Shown piece after piece: positions 1 through 12,275 of a stretch of 64,000 nucleotides of DNA (position 1 is its first letter; every line of letters begins with the position of its first letter). The notes beneath the pieces are model-generated. The model saw nothing but the letters and a program-made list of their open reading frames with translations, was not told the origin of the DNA and did not search any database. Origin of the DNA: Lysinibacillus sphaericus (GTDB taxonomy: Bacteria > Bacillota > Bacilli > Bacillales_A > Planococcaceae). A program made the translations under genes and the position numbers. Location of the stretch: NCBI RefSeq assembly GCF_006864135.1, contig NZ_SADV01000019.1:1-64000 (forward strand), read 5' to 3'.

Positions 1-296
<296 letters not shown>

Positions 297-468
297 GAAA
301 TTTGATTAGCTCAAATTGTTTTGCTGGCATCATGTTTGATGTCCAAAATTTTGTTTCGTTCACTAACTCGAGGTTAGCTAGTAAAAACTTTATTGATTAC
401 GTTTTGCTTGTTCAGTTTTCAAGGTTCATTAATCTTTGTTTTAAGCATCACCTCTTGGCGACTCACTA
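297..468 (-). other. rrn leader region
   Basis: Transcribed spacer between the rrn promoter and 16S. It carries the block CCTTGAAAACTGAACAAG (complement of about 404-424), typical of Bacillus rrn leaders and spacers. No gene is present; the small open frame at 236-469 is a chance reading of rRNA and leader. Confidence 0.7.
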
Positions 469-497
469 ATAATATCAAGAATCTAAAACCATGTCAA
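469..497 (-). promoter_or_regulatory. rrn promoter
   Basis: On the minus strand TTGACA (492-497) is followed after exactly 17 bp by TATTAT (469-474). This is a near-consensus sigma-A promoter about 170 nt upstream of the 16S 5' end, as expected for a growth-rate-regulated rrn P2-type promoter. A second upstream promoter was not identified with confidence. Confidence 0.8.
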
Positions 498-589
498 CAC
501 TTTCTCAAAAATAATTAATAGTTTTTTAAAATCTATTATTATTCTTCTACACCACTTTGTTCAGAGGATTAGTTAGCCTTGCATCAACA

Positions 590-662
590 TTTCATTTAAC
601 CTCCTATAGAGATAAGAGACTTCTGTAGCTGACGCTTTGCTTTTGCTACAAAAGACATTGTA
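590..662 (-). repeat. 5' fragment of the large RNA-like repeat (family B)
   Basis: The complement of this stretch contains GCAAAGCG, CTACAGAAGTC and CTCTATAGG in the same order as the left ends of the family B copies at 20013 and 38075. Only the left part is present. It lies immediately upstream of the rrn promoter. The rest of 498-884 is AT-rich with no gene that I can support. Confidence 0.55.
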
Positions 663-840
663 ACTGCTGTTTCACTTACGTTACATAAAACATTTCTGAA
701 AGAAGTTAAATTATTTCAAAGAGATCATTTTTTCTAGTTCACTTCGTTTATTTAAAATATCAATTTTCTCGTGCTTAGCTAGAGGTTAAAGTCTTTGTTG
801 ATACTTTAGTTTTATCACCATTTATCGATCGAATAAAAAT

Positions 841-883
841 AAAAAAAGGCGAACGCCAATGTTAATGGGTTGCCCTTCTAACT
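841..883 (-). terminator. terminator of the HD-GYP gene
   Basis: On the minus strand a short GGCG-TT-CGCC hairpin runs straight into seven T residues just downstream of the HD-GYP stop codon. The stem is short, so strength is uncertain. Confidence 0.55.
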
Positions 884-884
884 A

Positions 885-1967
885 TTATAAATCCGTTATA
901 ATACGTGAAATATAGAAAGTACGATTTTTACCTAAATCAAATATCTCTCCTGAATGACATAATTTGATAAGTGGTCGGGTTGGTGCAAATTTATTTACAA
1001 ACATTACTTCGCCTTGTTCCAGATTAGATAATTCAACTATTGTTCCTATAGGAAGGTCGGCAACAATATCTATTAGTGCACGAACTACTTTAATATCAAA
1101 CTTTCCAAATTCAGATTCATTAATCATCTCTATGACTCTAAAGGAAGATTGCTTTGTTCTATACACTCGCTCACATGTCATTGCATGGAATACATCTGCA
1201 ACAGCGATGATTTGAGCGAAAGTAGAAATATTTGCGATTTTTTCCCCTTTCGGATAGCCACTACCATTTAAACGCTCATGGTGCTGGAAAATAGCCTCTT
1301 TCATTGTATCCTTTAAGATCGTTAAATCTTTGACCATATTATAGCTATAAATCGGATGCTTATAAATTTCATTAAACTCTTCCTCTGTTAAGGTTGTTTT
1401 TTTATCGCGGATACGTGGATGAACTTTTGCCATTCCACAATCAGCTAGCAACCCTCCAATTGCAACTTGTATTGTAATTCCTTTATCATAGCCTAATTTT
1501 TGTGTAATTACGGAAGAAATCAATGCTGTTGCTACACAATGATGGTACAAATAGTCTTTGGGATTTGAATACTCATTTAAATCAAAAATTATTGTACGAT
1601 CTTCTAAAACCATTTCTAATAATGGCAAAATAATTTTACGTGCTTTCGTAATATCTACCTTTGCACCAGCTTCCCAATTTTTAAATTCCCTTTTGAATTG
1701 TTCAATAGAATTGTCATAAATCTTTTTAAAAGATGGAATAGCCTCTATTGGAACAACTAATTCTGTTTCTTTTATCTCTGATCGAGCCTCTATACCATCT
1801 TTATAAACTGGGACTCTCGATATATTAAAAGCAAAAAAAACTGGTAAATGTTCATGGGAAATTATCGTATTTTTAAAAATTATTGGATATTGTGTATTAG
1901 CAAAAATATCTTCAGAAATTACTTTTCCAACGCGTAACTCTGAAATAGGGATATGTATAGTTTCCAC
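885..1967 (-). CDS. HD-GYP domain protein with altered HD dyad
   Basis: A 360-residue protein of the HD-GYP family; canonical members are cyclic-di-GMP phosphodiesterases. The C-terminal half carries HHERLNGSGYP (about 229-239) and DVFHAMTCERVYR, which match the family's HHExxxGxGYP and DxxDAMTSxRxYR motifs. The central HDxGK motif is replaced by ADCGMAK (Ala175-Asp176), so the metal-binding histidine is missing. The roughly 130-residue N-terminal region is not recognised. Start is GTG at 1967, preceded by AGGAG at 8-nt spacing. It is a single gene between gyrA and the rrn operon with its own short terminator. Given the lost histidine it may bind rather than hydrolyse nucleotide, or use an altered metal site; this is inference. 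Confidence 0.85.
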   Translation of the reverse strand: METIHIPISELRVGKVISEDIFANTQYPIIFKNTIISHEHLPVFFAFNISRVPVYKDGIEARSEIKETELVVPIEAIPSFKKIYDNSIEQFKREFKNWEAGAKVDITKARKIILPLLEMVLEDRTIIFDLNEYSNPKDYLYHHCVATALISSVITQKLGYDKGITIQVAIGGLLADCGMAKVHPRIRDKKTTLTEEEFNEIYKHPIYSYNMVKDLTILKDTMKEAIFQHHERLNGSGYPKGEKIANISTFAQIIAVADVFHAMTCERVYRTKQSSFRVIEMINESEFGKFDIKVVRALIDIVADLPIGTIVELSNLEQGEVMFVNKFAPTRPLIKLCHSGEIFDLGKNRTFYISRIITDL

Positions 1968-2058
1968 GTAATTAACTCCTCTTCACTATTTCACTTATAA
2001 GGTTAATTTTATTTTATCATGGAATTCAAAATAATTACTTATTTTTCATGATTTATGC

Positions 2059-2104
2059 TAAAAAACCGATGAACGGCAACACTAGCTGTCGTCATCGGTC
2101 TTTT
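2059..2104 (-). terminator. gyrA terminator
   Basis: Minus-strand hairpin GACCGATGA/TCATCGGTT followed by a T run, starting right at the gyrA stop codon. Confidence 0.85.
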
Positions 2105-2105
2105 A

Positions 2106-4583
2106 TTATTCTTCTACTTGATCATTTTCTTCATTAGATTCTTCGTTAGATTCTTCTTCTTTTTCAACCTTCGCTACAGTTGCTACAAGCTCGTCATCAC
2201 CTAAACGGATTAAACGAACTCCCTGTGTACTACGACCAATTAAAGAGATATCATTCACATCCATACGGATTAGCATGCCATTAATTGTAATAAGCATTAA
2301 ATCTTCTGAACCATCAACAGTTTTTACAGCTACCATTGGACCGTTTTTATCAGTGATTTGAATTGTTTTTAATCCTACACCACCACGGCTCTGTAAACGA
2401 TATTCTTCTTCAGAAGTACGTTTACCGTAACCTTTTGCTGTAACAACTAAAATTTCCTCTCCTGGTTCAACGATTTCCATACCAACTACTTCGTCACCAT
2501 CACGTAGTTTAATACCTCGTACACCACCTGCAGTACGGCCCATTGAACGAATATCCTCTTCTTGGAAACGTACAAGCATTCCATCACGAGTACCGATAAT
2601 CACTTGTTTATCTCCATCTGTTAAACGAACAGAAATAAGATCATCGTCTTCTCGTAAACTTATAGCTATTAAGCCGTTTGTTCGGATGTTAGCAAATTGA
2701 GATACTGGTGTACGCTTTGTAATACCTGTTTTAGTAGTGAAGATAAAGTATGCATCTTCATCAAATGAACCAACACGGATCATTGCTGTTACTTTCTCAC
2801 CTTTTTCAATATTGAGTAAGTTAACAATCGGTAATCCTTTCGCTGTACGGCCAAATTCCGGAATCTCATAACCTTTTGCTCTAAATACTTTTCCTTTTGT
2901 AGTGAAGAACAAAATTGTATCGTGTGTAGATGTATTCATAAGATGCTCTACAAAATCATCTTCATTTGTGCCCATACCTTGTACACCACGACCACCACGT
3001 TTTTGACTGCGATATGTATTCGCAGCTAAACGTTTGATATAGCCATTGTGCGTTAAAGTTATAACCGAATTTTCGACTGGGATTAAATCCTCGTCCTCAA
3101 TCATTTCTAAGCCACCAGATGTTATTTCAGTACGGCGTATATCGTTAAAACGATCTTTTAGTTCGACTATTTCAGTACGAATAATATCAACAATTTTAGT
3201 CTCATCCGCTAAAATCGCTTTTAATTCAGCAATTAATATTTGAAGCTCTTGATATTCTGCCTCAATTTTTTCACGCTCTAATCCACTTAAACGAACTAAA
3301 CGCATATCTAAAATCGCTTGCGCCTGACGTTCAGATAAATTAAATCGTTCCATTAATTGTGGTTTTGCTTCATCACCGCTTCGCGAACCACGGATAATAG
3401 CAATAATTTCGTCGATATGATCAAGGGCAATACGTAAGCCCTCTAAAATATGCGCACGATCTTCTGCTTTTCTTAAGTCAAATTCCGTACGACGGCGAAT
3501 AATAACCTTTTGGTGCTCTAAATAATGATGCAGCATTTCTTTTAAGCCCATTACTTTAGGCTGACCATTTACTAATGACAGCATATTAATACCGAAGCTC
3601 GATTGCATTGCCGTTTGTTTATATAAATTATTTAAAACTACATTGGCATTTGCATCTTTGCGAACTTCGATGACTACTCGCATACCACGTCGGTCAGACT
3701 CATCGCGTAGGTTTGTAATACCATCAATTTTTTTATCGCGTACAAGCTCTGCTATTTTTTCAATAAGTTTAGCTTTATTGACCTGGTATGGTAATTCATG
3801 AATAAGAATCGTCTCTTTACCATTTGATTTCTGTTCAATCTCTACCTTTGCACGAATAATGATCGAGCCACGACCTGTTTCGTAGGCACGGCGAATACCG
3901 CTACGGCCCAAAATTAATCCACCAGTTGGGAAATCAGGTCCTGGGATAATCTCCATCAATTCTTCCGTTGTAATAGCTGGATTTTCAGAAAGTGCAATCA
4001 CGGCATCTATCGTTTCACCAAGTTGATGTGGCGGAATATTTGTCGCCATACCAACCGCAATTCCTGCCGCTCCATTTACTAATAAGTTTGGATAGCGACT
4101 AGGAAGGACAATAGGTTCCTTTTCTGAACCATCATAGTTATCTGTATAGTCAATTGTGTCTTTATTTATATCGCGAAGCATTTCCATCGCTATACGAGAC
4201 ATACGTGATTCCGTATAACGCATCGCTGCCGCTCCGTCGCCATCAACAGATCCAAAGTTACCATGACCATCGACTAGCATGTAACGATAGCTGAAATCTT
4301 GCGCCATACGTACCATTGCATCATAGATGGATGAGTCACCATGTGGGTGGTATTTACCCATTACGTCCCCAACAATACGTGCTGATTTTTTGTACGCTTT
4401 ATCTGCTGTATTCCCTAGCTCTTGCATGCCATATAAAATACGGCGATGTACAGGCTTTAATCCATCTCGTACGTCTGGTAATGCACGAGAAACGATTACA
4501 CTCATCGCATAATCGAGGAAGGATGTTTCAATTTCTTTTGTTATATTAACTCCTTTAACACCGGAGCGTTCTTGTTCTGACAA
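2106..4583 (-). CDS. gyrA: DNA gyrase subunit A
   Basis: The breakage-reunion subunit of DNA gyrase: with GyrB it introduces negative supercoils. 825 residues, normal for Bacillus GyrA. The catalytic tyrosine is Tyr123 in AAMRYTE. The quinolone-determining stretch [10 protein letters not shown] has Ser84 and Asp88, the usual drug-sensitive residues. C-terminal beta-pinwheel repeats begin around residue 500 and include the GyrA box QKRGGRG. The tail is acidic (runs of Glu, Asn). Start is TTG at 4583, with GAGGAGGT about 7 nt upstream. It is 25 nt downstream of gyrB, so the two are probably co-transcribed. Confidence 0.98.
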   Translation of the reverse strand: MSEQERSGVKGVNITKEIETSFLDYAMSVIVSRALPDVRDGLKPVHRRILYGMQELGNTADKAYKKSARIVGDVMGKYHPHGDSSIYDAMVRMAQDFSYRYMLVDGHGNFGSVDGDGAAAMRYTESRMSRIAMEMLRDINKDTIDYTDNYDGSEKEPIVLPSRYPNLLVNGAAGIAVGMATNIPPHQLGETIDAVIALSENPAITTEELMEIIPGPDFPTGGLILGRSGIRRAYETGRGSIIIRAKVEIEQKSNGKETILIHELPYQVNKAKLIEKIAELVRDKKIDGITNLRDESDRRGMRVVIEVRKDANANVVLNNLYKQTAMQSSFGINMLSLVNGQPKVMGLKEMLHHYLEHQKVIIRRRTEFDLRKAEDRAHILEGLRIALDHIDEIIAIIRGSRSGDEAKPQLMERFNLSERQAQAILDMRLVRLSGLEREKIEAEYQELQILIAELKAILADETKIVDIIRTEIVELKDRFNDIRRTEITSGGLEMIEDEDLIPVENSVITLTHNGYIKRLAANTYRSQKRGGRGVQGMGTNEDDFVEHLMNTSTHDTILFFTTKGKVFRAKGYEIPEFGRTAKGLPIVNLLNIEKGEKVTAMIRVGSFDEDAYFIFTTKTGITKRTPVSQFANIRTNGLIAISLREDDDLISVRLTDGDKQVIIGTRDGMLVRFQEEDIRSMGRTAGGVRGIKLRDGDEVVGMEIVEPGEEILVVTAKGYGKRTSEEEYRLQSRGGVGLKTIQITDKNGPMVAVKTVDGSEDLMLITINGMLIRMDVNDISLIGRSTQGVRLIRLGDDELVATVAKVEKEEESNEESNEENDQVEE

Positions 4584-4608
4584 AGTGTAGACCTCCTCTC
4601 AAGAAAAA

Positions 4609-6543
<1,935 letters not shown>

Positions 6544-6634
6544 CTACTCCTTCATAACATCATTGTGTGTAAATGAATGAACAGTCAACCGAGCTGACTA
6601 TTACCATTCTTTTGTAATCTAAAAAACTCCCGGG

Positions 6635-7750
6635 CTAACTTTCTTCAATCGCGCCTTGTTTCACGTGAAACAGCTGTGCATGCTCCATCGTTTCATGGTG
6701 AATTCCATCAACACTTGTAGTCGTAACAAAGGTTTGAACTTCACCTTGAATGGTATTTAATAAATGCGATTGGCGATAATCGTCGAGTTCTGACAATACA
6801 TCATCTAAAAGTAGTATGGGTGTTTCATTTGTTTCTTGTTTAATTAACTCGATCTCAGCAAGTTTTAATGAAAGAGCGGTTGTACGTTGCTGTCCTTGTG
6901 AACCATATGTCTGAACATCATAGCTATTTACCAAAAACTGCAAATCATCTCGGTGTGGACCAACTAGTGTTACACCCCGATCAAATTCACGCGGCTTAGC
7001 TTCTATTAGCTTTTTATGCAAGAAGTCTTCAATTTCACTGGAAGTATGTTCTTTTTCAATACCCGCTACTGTGCGGTATTTAATAACTAATGTTTCCTTC
7101 CCTTGTGAAATACCTGCGTGAATTGGCTCTGCCCACTCCTGCAATAAATCCATAAATTGAAATCTTTTTCGAATAATTTGGGTAGCTGCGTGAATATATT
7201 GTTCATTATAAACCTCGTACATCACGTCATCTGGCATTGCTTTCCCTTGATTCATTTTTAAAAAGTGGTTACGTTGCTTTAAAACTTTTTGGAAAGTTAA
7301 TAAATCATGTAAATAAACAGGCGAAATTTGCCCAATCTCCATATCAATAAAACGTCGTCGTATTTGCGGACTTCCCTTTACGACATTTAAATCTTCGGGT
7401 GCAAACATCACGACATTCATTTGGCCAATATAATGACTTAGGCGACTTTGTTCTATGTGATTTATCTTACCTTTTTTGCCTTTTTTTGTAATCGTAAGTT
7501 CAATCGGTAAAATACCATGCCTTTTTTGAACGGCCCCTTCTATTTTACCATAGTCTGAATCCCAACGTATTAATTCTTTATCGTTCGTCGTGCGGTGGGA
7601 TTTAGCCATCGCCAATACGTAAATAGATTCCATAACATTTGTTTTTCCTTGAGCATTTTCACCAATGAAAACATTAATTTTTGGAGAGAAGTTTAAAGCT
7701 AAGGCATCATAGTTACGGTAATTTGTAAGTTTTAATTGCTCTATATGCAT
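6635..7750 (-). CDS. recF: DNA replication and repair protein RecF
   Basis: SMC-like ATPase that helps load RecA at single-strand gaps. 371 residues, family-typical. Walker A is GENAQGKTN near residue 35, the signature motif is [14 protein letters not shown], and Walker B is [14 protein letters not shown] start at 7750, 3 nt after the yaaA stop codon, so the two genes are translationally close. A perfect parS site is embedded in its 3' end (6657-6672), which fixes the codons there. Confidence 0.97.
   Translation of the reverse strand: MHIEQLKLTNYRNYDALALNFSPKINVFIGENAQGKTNVMESIYVLAMAKSHRTTNDKELIRWDSDYGKIEGAVQKRHGILPIELTITKKGKKGKINHIEQSRLSHYIGQMNVVMFAPEDLNVVKGSPQIRRRFIDMEIGQISPVYLHDLLTFQKVLKQRNHFLKMNQGKAMPDDVMYEVYNEQYIHAATQIIRKRFQFMDLLQEWAEPIHAGISQGKETLVIKYRTVAGIEKEHTSSEIEDFLHKKLIEAKPREFDRGVTLVGPHRDDLQFLVNSYDVQTYGSQGQQRTTALSLKLAEIELIKQETNETPILLLDDVLSELDDYRQSHLLNTIQGEVQTFVTTTSVDGIHHETMEHAQLFHVKQGAIEES
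6657..6672. promoter_or_regulatory. parS site (perfect) inside recF
   Basis: TGTTTCACGTGAAACA is the exact 16-bp palindrome bound by Spo0J (ParB), as known from B. subtilis. It lies in the last codons of recF, about 4.3 kb from oriC. Spo0J and Soj are encoded at 20.4-22.0 kb in this window. Confidence 0.95.
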
Positions 7751-7753
7751 AAT

Positions 7754-7978
7754 CTACTGCCCAGCGGTACCAATGATACGAAATCGACCACATCCAGGAA
7801 TATTTACAATGTCACCGTCACGTAATTTACGACCGCGGCGATCATCTATTTCTCCATTTACATATACATCATTTTCGTGTAAAAACCACTTGGCCATACC
7901 ACCAGAGCTAATGGCATCGGTCATTTTTAAAAGTTGCCCTAATGTGACAAACTCTACATCAATTTCAATGTCCTTCAT
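7754..7978 (-). CDS. yaaA: S4-domain RNA-binding protein YaaA
   Basis: A small S4-like protein of 74 residues found between dnaN and recF across Firmicutes. The RNA-binding fold signature is visible as the run ISSGGMAKWFLHENDVYVNG followed by the RRGRKLRDGD turn. The ATG at 7978 is preferred because GGAGGGG lies about 10 nt upstream; the longer frame starting at 7996 would begin inside that ribosome-binding site. Proposed roles in ribosome assembly come from the family, not from this sequence. Confidence 0.9.
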   Translation of the reverse strand: MKDIEIDVEFVTLGQLLKMTDAISSGGMAKWFLHENDVYVNGEIDDRRGRKLRDGDIVNIPGCGRFRIIGTAGQ

Positions 7979-8042
7979 AGCTGAGTTCCCCTCCAAATAC
8001 AGATCGTCTATCTCTCTATCATACCTAAAAATTCACCATAAG

Positions 8043-8074
8043 TAAAAAAAGATAGCCGCAATTAGCGACTATCA
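8043..8074 (-). terminator. dnaN terminator
   Basis: On the minus strand GATAGTCGC pairs with GCGGCTATC and is followed by seven T residues. It separates dnaN from yaaA-recF-gyrBA, so those genes probably need their own promoter or read-through. Confidence 0.75.
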
Positions 8075-8149
8075 GTACATTTTTCAAGGTCCTTTGGGTT
8101 TGAAATGATGGAGTTTATTCTCTCCAACAAAAATTATTTACTTCTTTCA

Positions 8150-8187
8150 CTGATTCCGGACACAATTTGGCCTCGATTTAATTGATT
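8150..8187 (+). repeat. remnant of family B repeat 3' end
   Basis: GATTCCGGACACAATT, then GGCCTCGATTTAATTGATT, aligns with the 3' end of the full family B copy at 20329-20366 (GAATCCGGACACAATTATGCC and so on). The stem is degraded. Confidence 0.5.
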
Positions 8188-8189
8188 TT

Positions 8190-9326
8190 TTAATACGTAC
8201 GCACAGGTAAAATCAATTGTAAAATAGCATCGTCATGAACAGAACGTAAAATAAATGGTCTCATTGCCCCTGTGAATTGAATGACTACTTCTTGACCATC
8301 AATTGCTTTTAGTGCTTCCATCATGTATTTCGCACTGAAAGAAATTTTTAAGTTCTCCCCTTCTAATGACTCAACAGGAATTTCCTCTTGTACTTTACCA
8401 ATTTCTGGAGAATTAGAAGAAACTTCGACAGCTTGATTATCTAAAATCTCAAAACGTACAACATTGTTACGATCGCCACGAGCAACAAGAGATGCACGAT
8501 CGATTGCTTGTAATAATGATTTACCATTAATCGTTAGATTTGTTTGGTACTCTTCTGGAATTAAACGTGATGTATCTGGGTAGTTACCTTCAAGTAAACG
8601 AGAGAAGAATAATACTTCTCCTGTTTTAAACAATACTTGCTGACTTGTTATAACAATTTGTACAAGATTTGTAGAATCCTCTAAAACTTTATTTAACTCA
8701 TTTAAGCTTTTACCAGGAATGACAACACTATGTTCAACCTCAGGTAAATTTTCCAGTTGAACTTTACGTCTTGCCAAACGGTGGCTATCTGTTGCAACAC
8801 AGATTAATGTTTCATTTTTTATCTGCCAGTTTACACCTGTCAACACCGGTCTACTTTCTGAAGTGGCAACAGCGAATACTGTTTCACGGATAATTGATTT
8901 TAATAGATCTGCAGGAATAGTAAATTTTTGATCTTCTGTTAATTCGGGTAATAAAGGATATTCAGTAGCATCAGAGCCAATTAAGTGGAATTCAGATTTA
9001 CCTGAACGGATATGAGTTTGGAAACCAGTTGTTACTTGAATTTCAACCTCATTTGTTGGTAACTTACGTACAATTTCATTGAACATACGAGCTTGTACAA
9101 CAATTGATCCTGTTTCTGTTATATGAATTATTTGTTGGCCATCTTCTTCAACTGGAATAAATGTTTGAATTGTAATATCAGCATCACTACCTGTTAAGCG
9201 AATACCCTCATCTGTTACATCAATTTTTATCCCCGTTAAAATCGGTATAGTCGTTTTTGAACTTACGGCTTTCATGACATCATTTAAACCCTCTAATAAA
9301 CGGTCACGTAAAATATCAAATTTCAT
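8190..9326 (-). CDS. dnaN: DNA polymerase III beta sliding clamp
   Basis: The ring-shaped processivity clamp of the replicase, 378 residues, the usual length. Three clamp domains are recognisable; family-typical stretches include the N-terminal MKFDILRDRLLEGLNDVMKA, ESRPVLTGVNW, SHRLARR and the C-terminal LILPVRTY. Start ATG at 9326 follows GAGGGAA at about 5 nt. It is downstream of dnaA with the unwinding part of oriC between them. Confidence 0.98.
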   Translation of the reverse strand: MKFDILRDRLLEGLNDVMKAVSSKTTIPILTGIKIDVTDEGIRLTGSDADITIQTFIPVEEDGQQIIHITETGSIVVQARMFNEIVRKLPTNEVEIQVTTGFQTHIRSGKSEFHLIGSDATEYPLLPELTEDQKFTIPADLLKSIIRETVFAVATSESRPVLTGVNWQIKNETLICVATDSHRLARRKVQLENLPEVEHSVVIPGKSLNELNKVLEDSTNLVQIVITSQQVLFKTGEVLFFSRLLEGNYPDTSRLIPEEYQTNLTINGKSLLQAIDRASLVARGDRNNVVRFEILDNQAVEVSSNSPEIGKVQEEIPVESLEGENLKISFSAKYMMEALKAIDGQEVVIQFTGAMRPFILRSVHDDAILQLILPVRTY

Positions 9327-9494
9327 TCGTTTTCCCTCACATATTTATATTATTTATTTATATAAAATAAAAAGATATAGTAATAGGTCCTGTGGATTTG
9401 TGGATAAGTGCTTCCAAGTGAATAAAATCAGTCTATCCACATGTAGATAGACTGTGTATAAGTTTGTGTTTAAATGTTTGTGTTGTCCACAACA
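9327..9494. other. oriC, dnaA-dnaN part: DnaA boxes and unwinding region
   Basis: Contains a perfect DnaA box TGTGGATAA (9399-9407), near-perfect boxes TGTGGATTT (9391-9399), CTATCCACA (9433-9441), TGTGTATAA (9453-9461) and TTGTCCACA (9483-9491), and an almost pure A/T block at 9345-9380 next to dnaN. TAG-TAA-TAG (9378-9386) then GTCC directly abuts the first box. This resembles the DnaA-trio arrangement that directs strand opening in B. subtilis. Function is inferred from that model. Confidence 0.8.
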
Positions 9495-10844
9495 TTATTT
9501 CCCTAACATGCTTCGAATTTGTTTAATATCTTGCTGTAGCTGAACGTCATTTTTCAACATAGAAGATATTTTTTCGTGAGCATGGATAACAGTAGTATGG
9601 TCACGTCCACCAAATTCTTCGCCAATTTTCGGCAGCGAAAAATCTGTTAATTCGCGAGATAAAAACATGGCGACTTGACGCGGGAAGGCAATTAACTTCG
9701 TACGTTTTTTCGCGACAAAATCTTCCAAACGAATGTTAAAGTGCTCTCCTACTGCATTTTGAATGTCTAATATCGTGACAGTTCGCGGCTTTGAATTAGG
9801 GATAATATCCTTTAATGCTTCAGCAGCCAAAGTTGCATTAATATCCTTGTTAACAAGTGATGAATAGGCAACGACGCGAATAAGCGCACCTTCAAGCTCC
9901 CGGATATTGGAGTCAATCTGGTTCGCAATATAGAGCATGACTTCATTTGGCACTTCTAGGCCATCAGCCTTTGCTTTTTTTCGAAGAATGGCGATACGAG
10001 TTTCCAAATCAGGGGGCGCAATATCTGTAATTAGTCCCCATTCGAATCGAGAACGTAAACGATCTTCCAAGGTCGGTATTTCCTTAGGAGGACGGTCACT
10101 AGAAATAACAATTTGTTTCGATTCTTCATGCAATGTATTAAAAGTATGGAAAAATTCTTCTTGAGTTGATTCTTTTCCAGCTAGAAATTGAATATCATCA
10201 ATTAGCAGTACATCTACATTGCGATATTTATTGCGAAAATCAAGTGCCTTATTATCTCGAATTGAGTTAATAAATTCATTTGTAAATTTTTCAGATGATA
10301 AATATACCACCTTTGCATTTGGATTATGTTCAAGTACATAATGACCAATCGCATGCATTAAGTGTGTTTTGCCAAGCCCTACTCCCCCATAGATAAAAAA
10401 TGGGTTATAAGCCTTCGCAGGCGCTTCTGCGACAGCTAGCGAGGCAGCATGTGCAAAGCGGTTACCAGAGCCAATAACAAATGTATCAAAAGTATATTTC
10501 GGGTTTAACATACCTGGTGAAATATCATGATGATCGTCATTTTTTGCTTGGATAATCGGCGCTGGTAAATCAAAATCGTCCGAATCCTGGTTTTTTTGAA
10601 CAACAAACTTAATAAGCAAGTCTTCGCCTGTAAGCTCCGTTAATATACCTGTAATCAAATGAATATAATGATTTTCAAGCCAGTCTCGAGCAAACGAATT
10701 TGGCGCAGCAATTGTCACAGTAGAACCACTACCATTGTAGGAAAGTAGTTTAGTAGACTTTAGCCACGTTTCGAAGCTTGGTTTAGAAATTTTTTGTTCA
10801 ACTTGAGCCAGGACATTATTCCATAGTTCTTCTAAATGTTCCAA
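9495..10844 (-). CDS. dnaA: chromosomal replication initiator DnaA
   Basis: Initiator ATPase that binds DnaA boxes and opens oriC. 449 residues. The N-terminal domain I ([20 protein letters not shown]) is followed by a short linker, the AAA+ domain with Walker [10 protein letters not shown] and Walker [12 protein letters not shown], then the C-terminal DNA-binding signature [15 protein letters not shown]. Start TTG at 10844 with AAGGAG 9 nt upstream; no ATG or GTG gives the full domain I. Perfect DnaA boxes upstream suggest autoregulation. Confidence 0.98.
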   Translation of the reverse strand: MEHLEELWNNVLAQVEQKISKPSFETWLKSTKLLSYNGSGSTVTIAAPNSFARDWLENHYIHLITGILTELTGEDLLIKFVVQKNQDSDDFDLPAPIIQAKNDDHHDISPGMLNPKYTFDTFVIGSGNRFAHAASLAVAEAPAKAYNPFFIYGGVGLGKTHLMHAIGHYVLEHNPNAKVVYLSSEKFTNEFINSIRDNKALDFRNKYRNVDVLLIDDIQFLAGKESTQEEFFHTFNTLHEESKQIVISSDRPPKEIPTLEDRLRSRFEWGLITDIAPPDLETRIAILRKKAKADGLEVPNEVMLYIANQIDSNIRELEGALIRVVAYSSLVNKDINATLAAEALKDIIPNSKPRTVTILDIQNAVGEHFNIRLEDFVAKKRTKLIAFPRQVAMFLSRELTDFSLPKIGEEFGGRDHTTVIHAHEKISSMLKNDVQLQQDIKQIRSMLGK

Positions 10845-10929
10845 GCTGCTAATCTCCTTTTCAGTTCAATACAATTAAAAGCGCATTTATAGAAACGGTA
10901 AATACGTTCATTTTACAACTAGTCCACAA

Positions 10930-11245
10930 ACTCACAAGTTGTGGATAAAAGTTAACCAAAGGCTGTGATAAAAATTATCCACAGCATATTAACAGTTGTG
11001 GATAAAATTAAAGTTCATTTCAGTTTTCAACAAAGTGAAGCACAGATATCGTATCAGAAAAACAAAGCTATTTCAATAGTTTGTGAAACTTATCCACATA
11101 CCTTTCATTTATGCACTTCCAAGTTGTCCACAAGGTCTGCGTATGTGAAAAAGGTGTAGATAAGTGTTGTGGATAAAAAAATATGCAAAAAATACTATAC
11201 ACAACTCTGTGTAAAAAAAACAAGTACTCTGTGGATAATTTATTT
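10930..11245. other. oriC, upstream DnaA-box cluster
   Basis: Six perfect copies of the DnaA box TTATCCACA or its complement are found at 10940-10948, 10975-10983, 10997-11005, 11090-11098, 11168-11176 and 11230-11238. One-mismatch boxes lie at 11124-11132 and 11155-11163. They sit in the divergent dnaA-rpmH gap and correspond to the incA/incB part of the bipartite Bacillus origin. The gap also holds the rpmH promoter; no other gene is seen in 10845-11399. Confidence 0.95.
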
Positions 11246-11317
11246 TTATTTAGTAGAAGATGATCGAAATAAAAAATAGACATAGATTTGCGTAAATATA
11301 GAAATTTATAAAATTCA

Positions 11318-11347
11318 TTGACAAAATAACTAGTTACTTTATATAAT
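11318..11347 (+). promoter_or_regulatory. rpmH operon promoter
   Basis: TTGACA (11318-11323) and TATAAT (11342-11347) with an 18-bp spacer, about 50 nt upstream of rpmH. Both hexamers match the sigma-A consensus. Confidence 0.85.
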
Positions 11348-11399
11348 ATTCAAGTCTGTATGTTGAAAAATTCAACTCATCCAGGAGGTGTCTATATAA

Positions 11400-11534
11400 A
11401 TGAAACGTACTTACCAACCAAAAAAACGTAAGCACAGCAAAGTTCACGGTTTCCGCGCACGTATGAGCACGAAAAACGGTCGCAAAGTTCTTGCTGCTCG
11501 CCGTCGTAAAGGAAGAAAAGTATTATCAGCATAA
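11400..11534 (+). CDS. rpmH: 50S ribosomal protein L34
   Basis: 44-residue, strongly basic protein starting [20 protein letters not shown] and ending KGRKVLSA, a textbook L34. ATG at 11400 with AGGAGGTG about 9 nt upstream. First gene of the right arm. It was too short for ordinary ORF cut-offs and was read directly from the bases. Confidence 0.98.
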   Translation: MKRTYQPKKRKHSKVHGFRARMSTKNGRKVLAARRRKGRKVLSA

Positions 11535-11537
11535 AAT

Positions 11538-11572
11538 AAGTCCACTGAGACACATCAGTGGTCTTTTTTTTC
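11538..11572 (+). terminator. rpmH terminator / attenuator
   Basis: CCACTGA (11542-11548) pairs with TCAGTGG (11555-11561), followed by TCTTTTTTTT. It lies between rpmH and rnpA, probably allowing partial read-through so that L34 is made in excess over RnpA. Confidence 0.85.
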
Positions 11573-11635
11573 TTTATTTTTGGTAAACCTAAAAATGAGG
11601 ATCAAAGGATAATTATCGAGTAGCAGGTGAAAGTA

Positions 11636-11980
11636 ATGAAAAAACGCCAACGAGTGAAAAAAAACGATGATTTTCAAAAGGTGTTTAAAAAGGGTAAATC
11701 TTTCGCTAATCGTCAGTTTGTCGTATATTTTTTAGAAAAAGAGGGACAAGCGGAATTTCGTATAGGATTATCGGTTAGTAAAAAGCTTGGGAATGCAGTA
11801 ACACGCAACCAAATCAAACGCTATATTCGACAAAGTATTCATGAATTAAAAGATGAACTAAAGCCGAATATGGACTATGTTATTATCGCCAGACAACCGG
11901 CGGCCACGATGGATTTTCATGAAGTAAAACAAAGTTTGCAGCATGTGCTACGAATCGCAAAAGTATTGAAGAAAGCCTAA
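11636..11980 (+). CDS. rnpA: ribonuclease P protein component
   Basis: Protein subunit of RNase P, which trims tRNA 5' leaders. 114 basic residues. The family's central RNR-type motif is seen in [17 protein letters not shown]; the N-terminus [19 protein letters not shown] is typical. I chose ATG 11636 (GGTGA about 5 nt upstream) over the in-frame GTG at 11627, which overlaps that ribosome-binding site. Classic rpmH-rnpA-yidC-jag order. Confidence 0.96.
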   Translation: MKKRQRVKKNDDFQKVFKKGKSFANRQFVVYFLEKEGQAEFRIGLSVSKKLGNAVTRNQIKRYIRQSIHELKDELKPNMDYVIIARQPAATMDFHEVKQSLQHVLRIAKVLKKA

Positions 11981-12275
11981 TATGGATGGCAACCAAAGTG
12001 GTGAGATAGAATAGTTTAGTTTCTGCGCGAAAGTGAAGCCAATGTAAATACGTATAAGGGTATTTTAAAATTGGATTTTCACTGCAATATATGAATTATT
12101 AGTAACATTACTTAGCAAATATGTGCCCGTTGTTAGAATATTTAGTAGAGTGAAACGATATATGCATGATAAAATAACTGATAACTTTATTCAGTTGCAG
12201 GAAACTGTAATTGTCTAAAGAAGAGAATGCATATAGTTTTAGAAAAAGTGAATAGTATTTGTAGGGGGAAAAAGG

